A stretch of DNA of 64,000 bases. Source: Candidatus Bathyarchaeota archaeon (GTDB lineage Archaea; Thermoproteota; Bathyarchaeia; JAPDIZ01). Below, piece by piece: positions 50,066-59,187 of this stretch. The position numbers and the translations under genes are program-made. How positions within the stretch are numbered: position 1 is the stretch's first letter; every line of letters starts with the position of its first letter. Below the pieces are notes generated by a model. The model had not been told where the DNA came from. It worked only from the letters and a program-made list of their open reading frames with translations, and made no database searches. Location of the stretch: positions 1 through 64,000 of the forward strand of contig JAPDIZ010000005.1 in assembly GCA_029259355.1 (NCBI GenBank), in the 5' to 3' direction.

Positions 50066-50902
50066 ATGAATAGAATTCTCTCGCTTACGAAGAGGTATTG
50101 CAAAGAGCTTGGGGTTAGACCGAGCAAGAGGCTTGGACAGACCTTTTTGGTGGACGAAGCTCTGCTCAGGAGAATAGTCGACTACGCAGAAATAGGCCCA
50201 GGAGACGATGTGCTGGAGGTAGGCCCTGGTTTCGGATTCTTAACTCAGCTAATCGCCGAAAGAGCTAGGAAGGTTATCTGCGTGGAAAAGGATAGGCGAA
50301 TGGCTGAGTTTTTGAGGAAGAGGGTTGAGCCGCTAGGCAACGTGGTCGTTGTAGAGGGAGATTTTCTTCGCATCGACTCGCCAAGGGTTAATAAGGCGGT
50401 CTCCAACCCTCCGTACTCGATCGCTAGCCCACTGCTCTTTAAGATACTCGATATGGAGGTAGAGCTGGCTGTGCTAACTTTACAGAAAGAGTTTGCTCAG
50501 CGAATGACCGCACAGCCCGGAACAAGGGGGTATGGAAGGCTCACAGTCTCGGTTTCGCTAAGAGCTAACGTGGAGCGTTTGGAGTACGTTCCATCCTCCA
50601 AGTTCTTCCCAAAGCCGAAGGTAGACTCGGTTGTCGTCAGGATAATCCCCAAGCAACACCCACCAGAGGCATCTCATCCAAGGTTTGGCCAAATAGTCGC
50701 TGCGCTCTTTTCACAGCGGAGGAGGAGCTTGAGGAAAGCTCTCCGCCACCTCCTAGACATCAGCGGATCGACTGGCGAAGTGGTCCTCAACCGGATGCCC
50801 AGAAGCCTCCTCGAGAAGAGGGTGTATCAGCTTGAGCCGATCGAATTTCTCGAGATATACCGAATCCTCTACGAGGAGGGCGTTTTTGGCGACAAGATTT
50901 GA
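50066..50902 (+). CDS. ksgA: 16S rRNA dimethyladenosine transferase (KsgA/Dim1)
   Basis: 278 residues. PSKRLGQTFLVDEALLRRIV, LEVGPGFGFLTQLIAERAR and the catalytic KAVSNPPYSIASPLLFKIL, followed by FFPKPKVDSVVVRIIPK and FSQRRRSLRKALRHLL. It dimethylates two adjacent adenosines near the 3' end of small-subunit rRNA, a late assembly step. One base behind DUF655 and overlapping the next methyltransferase gene. Confidence 0.95.
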   Translation: MNRILSLTKRYCKELGVRPSKRLGQTFLVDEALLRRIVDYAEIGPGDDVLEVGPGFGFLTQLIAERARKVICVEKDRRMAEFLRKRVEPLGNVVVVEGDFLRIDSPRVNKAVSNPPYSIASPLLFKILDMEVELAVLTLQKEFAQRMTAQPGTRGYGRLTVSVSLRANVERLEYVPSSKFFPKPKVDSVVVRIIPKQHPPEASHPRFGQIVAALFSQRRRSLRKALRHLLDISGSTGEVVLNRMPRSLLEKRVYQLEPIEFLEIYRILYEEGVFGDKI

Positions 50903-51521
50903 TAATCTGAGCAAGCGAACCGCTTACTTTTGGGGGTATAAGCTGAGCATTCCTCCAGATGTCTATGAGCCAGCGGAGGATACGGAGGTTCTCGCACGCA
51001 CGCTGTCAAGCTTGGCCAATAGGCTGCGGGGCATCGTGCTCGACATGGGCTGCGGAAGCGGAGCGCTCACTATACTGCTAGCTCAGCGAGCTGAGAAGGT
51101 AGTGGCGGTGGATATCAATCCACGTGCATCTGCAGCAACCGTAGAGAACTGCAGGAGGTATGGGGTAGAGGATAGGGTGGGGGTGGTCTGCGGAGACCTC
51201 CTCACTGCCTTCGCTAAGAAAGAAGTTTTCGACGCCGCAGTATTCAATCCCCCATACCTCCCAGTAGTCGATGAGGAGGTGGATAGACGCGCCTACGCCT
51301 GGTGGAGCGGAGGGCGCTGCGGAGTAGAAGTCGCCACGAGGTTTGTGAAGAGCGTTTGGCCTCTACTAAAGCCAGGGGGAGTAGTGGTTCTCGTCGCGTC
51401 TTCTCTGTCAGACGTAGCCGGTCTCGTCGAAGAGATGGTCTCTACGGGCTACTTCGTAAAAGAGGTCTGCAGAGAAAAGCTATTTTTCGAAGAGCTCGTT
51501 GTTCTCCTTGGAGAAAAGTAG
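50886..51521 (+). CDS. HemK/Mtq2-like class I methyltransferase
   Basis: 211 residues from a TTG at 50886 that lies within the end of ksgA; a frame to 50832 is unlikely. PPDVYEPAEDTEVLARTLSS, LDMGCGSGALTILLAQRAEK and the NPPY motif FNPPYLPVVDEEVDRRAYAW (glutamine-methyltransferase type) are present. Family members methylate the Gln of the GGQ motif of release factor. Matches the archaeal Mtq2 size. Confidence 0.85.
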   Translation: MATRFDNLSKRTAYFWGYKLSIPPDVYEPAEDTEVLARTLSSLANRLRGIVLDMGCGSGALTILLAQRAEKVVAVDINPRASAATVENCRRYGVEDRVGVVCGDLLTAFAKKEVFDAAVFNPPYLPVVDEEVDRRAYAWWSGGRCGVEVATRFVKSVWPLLKPGGVVVLVASSLSDVAGLVEEMVSTGYFVKEVCREKLFFEELVVLLGEK

Positions 51522-51527
51522 CTGAGC

Positions 51528-52709
51528 GTGCTTAGCTTGCCGACAAACCTCCCCCCACACGTAAAAGCACTTGAGAAGAAGGTTCTCGCTGCTCGCACAA
51601 CCGCTGAAAAGATCAAGGCGCTTGAGGAGTACTTGGCGGCTATACCAGACCATAAGGGTACGGCGAAGCTTAGAGCCAACGTGAAGAAGAGGATAGCCAA
51701 GCTTAGGCTAGAGCTTGAGGAGGAGAGGAGGAAGAGAGCAGCGGTTAGCGTTCTGTCGGGCAAGTTTGCCGTAAAGAAGGAGGGGGCTGCTCAGGTCGTT
51801 CTACTAGGCCTAGCAAACTCTGGTAAGAGCTCGGTTCTGGCAACGCTAACGAACGCAAAACCCCTGATAAGCGAGAGGCCGTTCACCACAACCGAACCAG
51901 TGCCCGGTATGATGAGCTACGAAGATGTGCAGATACAGCTGGTCGAGGCTCCGCCCATTTTCGAGGGCGCAAGCGAGGGGGAGGGCTGGGGGCCTAAGTC
52001 GCTGAGCTTGAGCAGAAACGCCGACGCCATAGCTCTCGTCGTCGACCTATCGCAAGACCCCGTTGAGCAGTTCGGGGTTTTGAAGAAGGAGTTGGAGAAC
52101 TCAAGGATGGTTTTGGAGCCTCCGAGCTGCAGGATAGAGTTTGAGAAGAGGGGTGAGGGAGGCATAAGCCTTATAGCCCTTGGAGAGCTCGAAGACGACC
52201 CAGAGCTCATCAAGGAGTTTTTGAGAGAAGTAGGTGTGCGAAACGCAGTCATCAGAATCTGGGGAAAAGCCTCGCTTCACGACGTGCTCAGAGCCGTAGC
52301 TGGGGGATATGTCCACAAGCCCGCAGTCGTCGTAGCCAACAAAGTAGATGTCCCGGGGAGTAGGGAAAAGCTTCGACTGCTTCTCGATGCGGTAGAGGGA
52401 AAGGTAACCGTTGTACCCTTCTCAGCTAAGACTGGAGAAGGTGTTGAAAAGCTTAAGAAGGCGATCTTCAGCTCCTTGGACATAGTACGCGTCTACACCA
52501 AGCCCCCCAAAGGACCTAGGGCTGAGAAGCCGATAGTTGTGAAGAAGGGAACTACCGTGATAGGGGTTGCGAAGATGGTTCACAGCGACTTGTACGAAAG
52601 GTTTAGCTATGCACGCATATGGGGGGCTTCAGCGAAGTTTCCTGGGGAAAAAGTTGGGGCAAACCACGTTTTGATGGATGGAGATGTTGTTGAGATCCAC
52701 GCTAAGTAG
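51528..52709 (+). CDS. TGS-domain GTPase of the DRG/OBG group
   Basis: 393 residues. An N-terminal helical part (LEKKVLAARTTAEKIKALEE) precedes the G domain: VVLLGLANSGKSSVLATLTN, PFTTTEPVPGMMSYEDV, VVDLSQDP and VVANKVDVPGSREKL. The C-terminal TGS domain (VRVYTKPPKGPRAEKPIVVK, LMDGDVVEIHAK) completes it. DRG-like GTPases associate with ribosomes. The Walker-type P-loop has Asn-Ser-Gly-Lys-Ser, all intact. Confidence 0.85.
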   Translation: MLSLPTNLPPHVKALEKKVLAARTTAEKIKALEEYLAAIPDHKGTAKLRANVKKRIAKLRLELEEERRKRAAVSVLSGKFAVKKEGAAQVVLLGLANSGKSSVLATLTNAKPLISERPFTTTEPVPGMMSYEDVQIQLVEAPPIFEGASEGEGWGPKSLSLSRNADAIALVVDLSQDPVEQFGVLKKELENSRMVLEPPSCRIEFEKRGEGGISLIALGELEDDPELIKEFLREVGVRNAVIRIWGKASLHDVLRAVAGGYVHKPAVVVANKVDVPGSREKLRLLLDAVEGKVTVVPFSAKTGEGVEKLKKAIFSSLDIVRVYTKPPKGPRAEKPIVVKKGTTVIGVAKMVHSDLYERFSYARIWGASAKFPGEKVGANHVLMDGDVVEIHAK

Positions 52710-53421
52710 CCGCGTAAGAGTTGTTTTGGTGGAGCCGGAGATTGGGGGAAACGTAGGCTTTGTCGCGCGCGTCATGAAGAACTTTGGGCTTCAGCAGCTA
52801 TGCCTCGTAAACCCGGTCGAGGGCTATGAGGAGGAAGCCAAGAGGTTTGCGTCTCGAGCAAAGGACATCATTGAGAAAGCGGTTGTGGTGAAGGAGCTTA
52901 AAGAAGCCATAGATGGAGTTGACATTGTAGTGGGGACGACAGCCATCGCTGCCAAGAGGACGGCAAATATCTTGAGAACACCCACACCACCCGAGGAGCT
53001 GGCTAAGTCTGTGTATTTATCGCGCGGAAGCGTTGCGCTGTTGTTCGGCAGAGAGAGCACTGGGCTAAGAAATGAGGAGCTTGCACTCTGCGACTTTGTG
53101 GCAACCATACCGGCTAGCAATTTATACCCCACTCTTAACGTCAGCCACGCAGCCGCCATAATCTTCTACGAGCTTTTCAAGCACCAACGCCCTATGGGTC
53201 AAGGAAGAGCAGCTGATCCGCGTGTGAGAGAGCTAGTAGTGGAGAGGTTTGTCGATTTGATGAAAGAGGCGGGCTACCAGCAGCACAGAATAAACTCGGC
53301 TTCTAGAGCGCTTAGAAACATCTTGGGAAGAGCGTTCGTGACTAAGAGAGAGGCTACGCTTATCCTCGGCGCTTTCTCCAAAGCGCTCGCAGCGCTTAAG
53401 AGAAGGTCAGAGCTTGGGTAA
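52678..53421 (+). CDS. trmJ: SPOUT tRNA methyltransferase TrmJ-like
   Basis: 247 residues from ATG at 52678 (or 52684), overlapping the GTPase end by 32 bases. VVLVEPEIGGNVGFVARVMK, VALLFGRESTGLRNEELALC and IPASNLYPTLNVSHAAAIIF are the three SPOUT motifs of the TrmH/TrmJ group, which 2'-O-methylate position 32 of tRNA. The C-terminal 90 residues are the TrmJ extension (LVVERFVDLMKEAGYQQ). The 3' end overlaps dcd by 15 bases. Confidence 0.88.
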   Translation: MEMLLRSTLSSRVRVVLVEPEIGGNVGFVARVMKNFGLQQLCLVNPVEGYEEEAKRFASRAKDIIEKAVVVKELKEAIDGVDIVVGTTAIAAKRTANILRTPTPPEELAKSVYLSRGSVALLFGRESTGLRNEELALCDFVATIPASNLYPTLNVSHAAAIIFYELFKHQRPMGQGRAADPRVRELVVERFVDLMKEAGYQQHRINSASRALRNILGRAFVTKREATLILGAFSKALAALKRRSELG

Positions 53422-53925
53422 AGCCAAGCCCCTTAGGTCCTTGTACCTTCCGCTATACTCTCTCTCAGCCTTAAAGGAGAGCTTAGCCATAACCATGTGG
53501 AAGAAGCGCTCCCCAACCCTCACCTCGACAGGGAAGGGCCCACTCCTCACCTGTATGGTGAGGTTTCCCCTAAACCCCGCGTCTACCACCGTCATAGGCA
53601 TGGTGAAGCCAAGCCTCGCATACGTGCTCCTTAAGCCAAGCAGCCCGATGAGGTCGTTGGGCATCTCGAGGTATTCGAGCGTGGTGAAGAGATAGTGGGT
53701 GTTTGGCAAAACCCGTATCACGTCCTCAGAGACTTGCTTCTCGAAGTACCTTTCCTCGTCGTACGCTCTCGCTGACAGCGGCTGGTTAGTAGAGAGGAGG
53801 ACGGCGTATTCTCTTCCAAGCCTAAGGTCTAAGCCGTTGCTTCCCACAATCTCCTCGTTAAAGGGCTGTATTCTAAGAACCCCCTTCTTTACCAAGGACT
53901 TTATCCCAGCGTCTGAAAGAAACAA
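53407..53925 (-). CDS. dcd: dCTP deaminase
   Basis: 172 residues. NGLDLRLGREYAVLL near 30, GLLGLRSTYARLGFTMPMTV with the catalytic Arg/Ser/Ala region and DAGFRGNLTIQVRSGPFPVE with Glu, then GERFFHMVMAKL. It converts dCTP to dUTP, or directly to dUMP in bifunctional relatives, for dTTP synthesis. Convergent with trmJ. Confidence 0.93.
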   Translation of the reverse strand: MFLSDAGIKSLVKKGVLRIQPFNEEIVGSNGLDLRLGREYAVLLSTNQPLSARAYDEERYFEKQVSEDVIRVLPNTHYLFTTLEYLEMPNDLIGLLGLRSTYARLGFTMPMTVVDAGFRGNLTIQVRSGPFPVEVRVGERFFHMVMAKLSFKAEREYSGRYKDLRGLALPKL

Positions 53926-54014
53926 GATGAAGAACCTCCATTGGCTGCGTAATCCATAAGCTTATTAAGTTTTTCAGAGCTTAGCCGCTTGGGCGCCTGC
54001 CTAAGGGAGGAACC

Positions 54015-54524
54015 GTGAGAGCGAGGAACTACAGACCAGTTAAGGGCATGACCTACTCTAGGAAAGAGTATATACACGGAGCTCCCATGCCCAAGATAAC
54101 CAAGTTCACCATGGGCAACCCTAGGGGAGAGTTTAGCCACAGAGTCTCGCTGACCGCGCAGTCAGACGCGCAAGTGAGGCACAACGCTCTCGAAGCTGCT
54201 AGGGTGGCTGTGAACAAGTACCTATCCACCAACCTCAAGTCCACAGACTACCACTTCAAGATACTGGTTTACCCACATCACGTGCTCAGAGAGAACAAGA
54301 TGATGGCTTTTGCTGGCGCTGACAGGCTTCAGGAGGGTATGAGAAGGGCCTTTGGCAAGCCAGTAGGCGTAGCAGCTCGGGTACGCTCTGGCCAAGCAGT
54401 TATGCTTGTGGAGGTAGACGAAAGTGCTCTCGAAGTAGCGAAGGAAGCTCTTAGAAGAGGCGCAGCTAAGCTACCCATCCCCTGCCGCATAGTGATTGAG
54501 GCAAGAGCAGCGCAAGCAGCTTGA
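54015..54524 (+). CDS. rpl10e: 50S ribosomal protein L10e (uL16)
   Basis: 169 residues from GTG at 54015. [36 protein letters not shown] and [20 protein letters not shown] are L10e signatures. It helps tRNA accommodation at the large subunit. Followed at once by dph2. Confidence 0.95.
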   Translation: MRARNYRPVKGMTYSRKEYIHGAPMPKITKFTMGNPRGEFSHRVSLTAQSDAQVRHNALEAARVAVNKYLSTNLKSTDYHFKILVYPHHVLRENKMMAFAGADRLQEGMRRAFGKPVGVAARVRSGQAVMLVEVDESALEVAKEALRRGAAKLPIPCRIVIEARAAQAA

Positions 54525-54531
54525 GCACGCC

Positions 54532-55590
54532 ATGGACGTATTCTACCTAAGAGTGGTTAGGAAAAGGCTTCTCTATAGCGATATCGTGAGAGTAGTTGAC
54601 GAGATCGTTGGGCGAGGCTCTAAGAGGGTTCTGGTACAAGCTCCGGATGGGCTTAAGTGGGTAATTCCTTACATCGTAGAGAAGCTTAAGAAGAGCGTGA
54701 ACGTAGTCGTTTCCAGCGACCCTTGCTATGGCGCGTGCTTCGTAGCATACGATGAGGCACGCCTCTACGAAGCCGACTTGATTCTCCACATAGGCCACAG
54801 CCCGCTGAGAGACGTGGACTACGGAGATTCTGTGGTTTTCGTAGAGGTTCTGGAAGATCCCAGCCTAGCCAAGCACTTCGATGAAGTCGGCAAGGTCTTG
54901 AGAGCCTTTAACCGAGTCGGGGTGGTGACCAACGTCCACCACGTACACCTCTTAGAGGAGCTCTCGAAGCTGCTGAGGAGGAGTGGAAAGGAGCCCATAG
55001 TTGGTGGTGACGGAGTTAGGGCGTGGCACAGAGGCCAAGTCATCGGATGCGACTATTCTTCGGCTAAGGAGGTAGAAGCTGATGTGGAGGCCTTTCTCTT
55101 CGTTGGAGGAGGTACCTTCCACCCCCTTGGCCTCTCGCTAGCCATCACAAAACCCGTGTTTGCTCTTGACCCATACTCCGGAAGAGCCTATGGTCTGGAG
55201 CCGCTTAAGAAGAAAGTGTTGATGCAGCGCTTCCAGCAGATAGAAAGGGCTAAGCGCTGCAGAAGGTTTGGGGTTTTGGCTGGAGCGAGGATCGGGCAGC
55301 ACAGGCCAGCGCTCATCCAGCGAGTATGCGACTACTTAGAGAAGCATGCAAAGTCCTTTGAGGTTTTGGTGGTAGATCAGGTAGTGCCAGAGAGACTTTA
55401 CCCCTTCAAAGCAGAAGCTTTCGTCGACACGGCTTGCCCTAGAGTAGCTGTTGACGACGCCGCCATCTTCAAGAAGCCCATGCTCTTGCCAAAGGAGCTT
55501 TTAGTCGCGATGGGGGATAAGAGCTGGGAAGACCTAGTCGAAGAGGGTCTCCTGTCCCAAACCTTTGGCTACGACCTACATATCCTATAG
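54532..55590 (+). CDS. dph2: Diphthamide synthesis protein Dph2
   Basis: 352 residues from ATG at 54532; upstream codons to 54496 overlap rpl10e. VLVQAPDGLKWVIPYIVEKL, SSDPCYGACFVAYDEARLYE (first cluster Cys) and VIGCDYSSAKEVEADVEAFL, plus VDTACPRVAVDDAAIF (third cluster Cys), give the unusual radical-type iron-sulfur site. Dph2 starts diphthamide formation on a His of elongation factor 2. Overlaps the convergent METTL5-like gene by 22 bases. Confidence 0.93.
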   Translation: MDVFYLRVVRKRLLYSDIVRVVDEIVGRGSKRVLVQAPDGLKWVIPYIVEKLKKSVNVVVSSDPCYGACFVAYDEARLYEADLILHIGHSPLRDVDYGDSVVFVEVLEDPSLAKHFDEVGKVLRAFNRVGVVTNVHHVHLLEELSKLLRRSGKEPIVGGDGVRAWHRGQVIGCDYSSAKEVEADVEAFLFVGGGTFHPLGLSLAITKPVFALDPYSGRAYGLEPLKKKVLMQRFQQIERAKRCRRFGVLAGARIGQHRPALIQRVCDYLEKHAKSFEVLVVDQVVPERLYPFKAEAFVDTACPRVAVDDAAIFKKPMLLPKELLVAMGDKSWEDLVEEGLLSQTFGYDLHIL

Positions 55591-56189
55591 AGGTCTGCTC
55601 TTACAACATACTTCGCTTTCTCGTGAAACTCGTAGACGTGGGGCAGCACCACGTCTATTGGGTATACTTTATCCACGCGAGCCCCCATCTGCTCCACCTT
55701 CTTAGATAGAAACTCCCTGCTGCGGAGGCTCTGCTTGTGAAGCGAGTATACCACGTCGGCGATCTCCACCGCCTTTTGCAGAAACCTCACGTCCAAGCCT
55801 CTGTGCCAAGTTCCGAACGGGGGGTTCATCACCACCACGTTAAAGCCCTTGGTCAGTGCCTCTATGTCGCCGATCACGAGCTCAACGCTGCAGCCAGCTA
55901 TAGCGCAGTTCTCCCTCACAACCTCTATGCAGTCCCTGTCGATGTCTATCCCCACAACCTCTTTCGCCCCAAGCAAGCAAGCCCCTATCGCCAAGATCCC
56001 AGAGCCACAGCCAATGTCCGCCACACGCTTGCCGAATATGTCTCCGTGGACGAACTCTGCGTAGTAGAGTATGCGAGCAGCGCTTTTAGCGTCTAGGGTG
56101 TATTGCTCAAACTCTAGCTTGTACGCGCGAGGACGCTTTAGCTTGGAGAGAGCAAGTTCTAGACGCCTTAACCTCATCAACTGGTTCAA
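55569..56189 (-). CDS. METTL5-like N6-adenine RNA methyltransferase
   Basis: 206 residues from ATG at 56189 (or the Met four codons in). LEFEQYTLDAKSAARILYYA, VADIGCGSGILAIGACLLGA, VVGIDIDRDCIEVVRENC and the NPPF motif NVVVMNPPFGTWHRGLDVRF are characteristic. Eukaryotic METTL5 methylates one adenosine of 18S rRNA; the archaeal enzymes are thought to act on small-subunit rRNA. Confidence 0.85.
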   Translation of the reverse strand: MNQLMRLRRLELALSKLKRPRAYKLEFEQYTLDAKSAARILYYAEFVHGDIFGKRVADIGCGSGILAIGACLLGAKEVVGIDIDRDCIEVVRENCAIAGCSVELVIGDIEALTKGFNVVVMNPPFGTWHRGLDVRFLQKAVEIADVVYSLHKQSLRSREFLSKKVEQMGARVDKVYPIDVVLPHVYEFHEKAKYVVRADLYRICRS

Positions 56190-56267
56190 CGAGCAGCTAA
56201 AGCTAATAAAGAATGAGCTGCATGGCTAAGAGAGAAAAGCACTCGCCTATTAGTTGGAGAGAGCAGC

Positions 56268-56843
56268 ATGGCCTCGAAGCCCAGGGAGAGAGCTAAGCTG
56301 GTTGTGCCTGGAGACGAGCTTGGTGTCATCGAGGAGTTTTTCCCAGGGGAAAACGTCTACGAGAAGGAGGGGGTTTTGTACGCGCAGTGCGTCGGCTATG
56401 CCTCCCCAAACCTGCGGAGCAAAACCGTTTCGGTTAAGCCAGCGCTGGGCACTCCCAAGTACCCCCGTGAGGGGGATATAGTCTATGGCCAAGTTATGGA
56501 CATAACCGATAAGGTAGCTACGATAAGGATATTCGGGCTTGGCAAGAAGATACTTTCAGGGATCTTCACCGGAACCCTTCACGTTTCTGAGGTCAGCAAG
56601 AACTACACCGAGAGTGTCCTCGACGCTTTCCGCCCCGGAGACATAGTAAGGGCTAGGGTCATCAACGTGAAAAACAGGGTTTGTCAGCTGTCGACTGTTG
56701 GCAAGGAGCTGGGAGCGGTGTACGCCCTTTGCACTAAGTGCGGTGGTGAGCTGGTGCTAAAGGGGAGAAACTTAGTCTGCAAGGTGTGCAAAAATGTTGA
56801 GCGGAGAAAGTTCGCGGAGGACTATGGCGGGGCGAGGATTTAG
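56268..56843 (+). CDS. csl4: Exosome subunit Csl4
   Basis: 191 residues from ATG at 56268 with ggagagag upstream. N-terminal domain (LVVPGDELGVIEEFFPGENV), a central S1 domain (GDIVYGQVMDITDKVATIRI, FTGTLHVSEVSKNY) and a C-terminal zinc ribbon CTKCGGEL...CKVCKNVERR. It forms part of the RNA-binding cap of the archaeal exosome. First gene of csl4-rpoL-RNase III-like-DUF99-tfs. Confidence 0.93.
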   Translation: MASKPRERAKLVVPGDELGVIEEFFPGENVYEKEGVLYAQCVGYASPNLRSKTVSVKPALGTPKYPREGDIVYGQVMDITDKVATIRIFGLGKKILSGIFTGTLHVSEVSKNYTESVLDAFRPGDIVRARVINVKNRVCQLSTVGKELGAVYALCTKCGGELVLKGRNLVCKVCKNVERRKFAEDYGGARI

Positions 56844-56848
56844 GGGGG

Positions 56849-57139
56849 TTGTGGGTGGAGCTTAAGCTTCTGAAGCACACCGACAACACATTAGTTTTTG
56901 AGATACGCGGAGAGGGGCACACTTTCTGCCAGCTCCTGCAGGGAGCGCTGCTTAAGAACCCAGCGGTGGAGATGGCTGGTTACGACATCCCCCATCCCCA
57001 GGTTGCTCACCCCGTCTTCACGCTCAGAGTTAGGGAAGGCAGGCCTGAGGAAGCGCTGAAGGCAGCTGTTGAAGAGCTGAGGAAGCAGCTTGAGGAGTTT
57101 AGGGTTAAGTTTGCTGAGAGTTGGGGAAGAAGCTGTTGA
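56849..57139 (+). CDS. rpoL: RNA polymerase subunit L (Rpb11-like)
   Basis: 96 residues from TTG at 56849. FEIRGEGHTFCQLLQGALLK and VEMAGYDIPHPQVAHPVFTL are the RpoL signature; with RpoD it forms the assembly platform. Five bases behind csl4 and overlapping the next gene by 19 bases. Confidence 0.92.
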   Translation: MWVELKLLKHTDNTLVFEIRGEGHTFCQLLQGALLKNPAVEMAGYDIPHPQVAHPVFTLRVREGRPEEALKAAVEELRKQLEEFRVKFAESWGRSC

Positions 57140-57540
57140 ACAACCTGCTACAGGAGATTAGGGGTGCTCTAGGGGCGGAGAAGCCTCTCTCGGAAGTATT
57201 GTTTGACCGTGAGCTGTCATCTCTCGGAGATTCTCTGCTCAATTTTGCGTACTCATTAGCCACCACCCTTTCTCGAGGAAGACCTTCTGGAATGAGGATG
57301 CCGAACTCCGTGCTGGTTGAGGTGGCTGAGGTTAGTGGGCTAAGGAGGCTTCTGCCCAAGAGGGTGACGAGGAAGCAGAGAGCAGATGCGGTTGAGTCCC
57401 TCTTGGCCTATGCTTGGATAAGGGGGTTGGTGAGGATGGAGCAACTAGTGAACGAGCTAAAGACTTGCGTGGAGAAGCCTAGCGAGGCGCTTACCCCCAT
57501 GGTCAGAGGGATCCTAGAGGAGTTGGTGGATGAGAATTAG
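57121..57540 (+). CDS. Archaeal RNase III-like family protein
   Basis: 139 residues from TTG at 57121, within the end of rpoL. LSSLGDSLLNFAYSLATTLS resembles the first helix of RNase III domains (L-GD-L-N motif), followed by VLVEVAEVSGLRRLLPKRVT and ADAVESLLAYAWIRGLVRME, which holds the second acidic pair (AD...E). Archaeal relatives carry this as a stand-alone domain without a dsRNA-binding domain. Activity is unproven. Overlaps DUF99 by 11 bases. Confidence 0.65.
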   Translation: MGKKLLNNLLQEIRGALGAEKPLSEVLFDRELSSLGDSLLNFAYSLATTLSRGRPSGMRMPNSVLVEVAEVSGLRRLLPKRVTRKQRADAVESLLAYAWIRGLVRMEQLVNELKTCVEKPSEALTPMVRGILEELVDEN

Positions 57541-57991
57541 GTCGGTGAAGCCTGAGCTGAGGGTGCTTGGGTTGAGCTGCTGCAGCTTAGCCAACGGCTC
57601 ATTTGCTTGCTTGGGTGTGATCATAAGACCTCCTCACTGGGTAGAGGGTGTCATAGGAGGGGTTTATCAAGGAGAGAAATGCCTCCAAAACCTCTCAGCC
57701 GATCTCAGAAACTCCTCGAAGTTCGATCAAGTGAGGGTTGTGATAGCTGATGAAGGGCTGTGCGGATCTGAGACACTACCCAACACGCTTTCGCAAATGC
57801 TTGGGAAGCCAATAATCACCCTACGTAGAAACGGCTCGTGGAAGGCTTCTGGCTTGGAGAATCGGTTGGTAGGGGAAGTTTTCGCACTCTTGGGGAACAA
57901 CCCTCCAGAGCCTATCCGAGTCTCGAGAGCTCTCTGCAGAGCGGTTGCGTACCTAGTTTCGAATAAAAGATTTAAGGCTCGGCAAAGCTAA
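57530..57991 (+). CDS. DUF99 family, endonuclease dU-like
   Basis: 153 residues from ATG at 57530. VKPELRVLGLSCCSLAN at the start, VIIRPPHWVEGVIGGVYQGE and VVIADEGLCGSETLPNTLSQ fit DUF99, a group related to endonuclease V and described as endonuclease dU. Relatives have a first Asp after VLGI; here the matching place reads LGLSCCSL without Asp, so activity is doubtful. Lies between the RNase III-like gene and tfs. Confidence 0.7.
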   Translation: MRIRSVKPELRVLGLSCCSLANGSFACLGVIIRPPHWVEGVIGGVYQGEKCLQNLSADLRNSSKFDQVRVVIADEGLCGSETLPNTLSQMLGKPIITLRRNGSWKASGLENRLVGEVFALLGNNPPEPIRVSRALCRAVAYLVSNKRFKARQS

Positions 57992-58025
57992 TGTGTGCGA
58001 ACCCGCAGCGGGGACGTGGAAAAGC

Positions 58026-58376
58026 ATGGAATTCTGCCCTAAGTGTGGGTCGAGGCTTGTACCCCTCGCGAAGAAGCTAGAGGATGGAAGGAGGGTAGCT
58101 ATCCTTCAGTGCCGCTCATGCGGCTTCCAAAAAGAGATAAGCTCCGGGGAGCTGGCCGCCCCCATAAAGATCGAGCACAAGCCTCGTGAGCAGATAGCTG
58201 TGGTCACCGAAGAGGATGCCAAGTTCAGAACCCTACCCACAGCTAGGGCAGAGTGCCCTAAGTGCGGAAACCTAGAGGCATACGTTTGGCTTGTACAGAC
58301 TAGGGGAGCTGACGAATCCTCCACTCAGTTCTTCCGATGCACCAAGTGCGGCTACACCTGGCGGGAGTACAGCTGA
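58026..58376 (+). CDS. tfs: Transcription factor S (TFS)
   Basis: 116 residues from ATG at 58026. N-terminal zinc ribbon CPKCGSRLVP...CRSCGF and C-terminal one CPKCGNLEAYVWL...ADESSTQFFRCTKCGYTWR; the Asp-Glu of GADESSTQ is the tip that enters the polymerase active site and stimulates RNA cleavage. An upstream frame to 57993 adds eleven unlikely codons. Confidence 0.95.
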   Translation: MEFCPKCGSRLVPLAKKLEDGRRVAILQCRSCGFQKEISSGELAAPIKIEHKPREQIAVVTEEDAKFRTLPTARAECPKCGNLEAYVWLVQTRGADESSTQFFRCTKCGYTWREYS

Positions 58377-58431
58377 AAGTAGGCTTTTATTAGGCGCTTG
58401 GCTCTGTGTATGTCTTAGTGGGTGGTCAGCC

Positions 58432-59184
58432 GTGTTTAGGGCGAAAATCGCCGACGCGAAGTACTGGCGTGGGCTGATGAACGCTATCTCCACGCTCGTA
58501 GATGAGGCAACTTTCAACATAACCGAAGACAAGTTTAGCCTCAGAGCGATGGACTCCTCTCACATAGCGATGGTTGATTTTGAGATGCCCAGCGCAGCCT
58601 TCGAAGAGTTCGTCTGCGACACACCTGTTAAGATGACGGTGAACGTAAACGAAATGCTCAAGCTTATGCGCAATGTCAAGAGCGATGAAGTGTTGGAGAT
58701 GGAGCTTCGAGAAGACGTGGGCAAGCTTGTGCTCAGGCTAAGGGGGCGGTACGTGAGGAACTTCAGCCTAGCCCTCCTCGACACAGCGGGTGAGGAGCCC
58801 CCCACGCCTAAGATATCCTTCAAAGCTCACGTCCAGATGGCTACCGATGCGCTTAAGCAAGCCATAACAGACGCTGCTAGGGTAGCTGAGAACGTCAGGT
58901 TCGAGGCTACTAAGGATCAATTCGTGGTTAAGGCGTCTGGAGACATAGGAAGCGTCGAGGCCGTTTTCTCCGCAGACAGCGACGCGATAAGGGAGATAAG
59001 CGTTGAGGAAGATTCGAAAGCCACGTTCAACCTAGACTACCTAGAGGAGATGGTCAAAGCCGCTACCGGAATATCCGACGAAGCGATAGTAGAGTTCTCA
59101 ACCAACATGCCCCTTCGACTAGACTTCCCGCTGACTACCGGAGCTCTGAGGTTTTACCTCGCTCCTCGCATAGAGTCTGAGTAG
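58432..59184 (+). CDS. pcn: DNA sliding clamp PCNA
   Basis: 250 residues from GTG at 58432, chosen because the family starts FRAKIADAKYWRGLMNAIST and ggtggtc lies just upstream; a frame to 58291 overlaps tfs. FSLRAMDSSHIAMVDFEMPS and VDFLT-like strands follow; the C-terminus (GALRFYLAPRIESE) is complete. A TATA-like gcttttatta lies at 58383-58392. First gene of pcn-priL-priS-gins51. Confidence 0.93.
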   Translation: MFRAKIADAKYWRGLMNAISTLVDEATFNITEDKFSLRAMDSSHIAMVDFEMPSAAFEEFVCDTPVKMTVNVNEMLKLMRNVKSDEVLEMELREDVGKLVLRLRGRYVRNFSLALLDTAGEEPPTPKISFKAHVQMATDALKQAITDAARVAENVRFEATKDQFVVKASGDIGSVEAVFSADSDAIREISVEEDSKATFNLDYLEEMVKAATGISDEAIVEFSTNMPLRLDFPLTTGALRFYLAPRIESE

Positions 59185-59187
59185 GTC

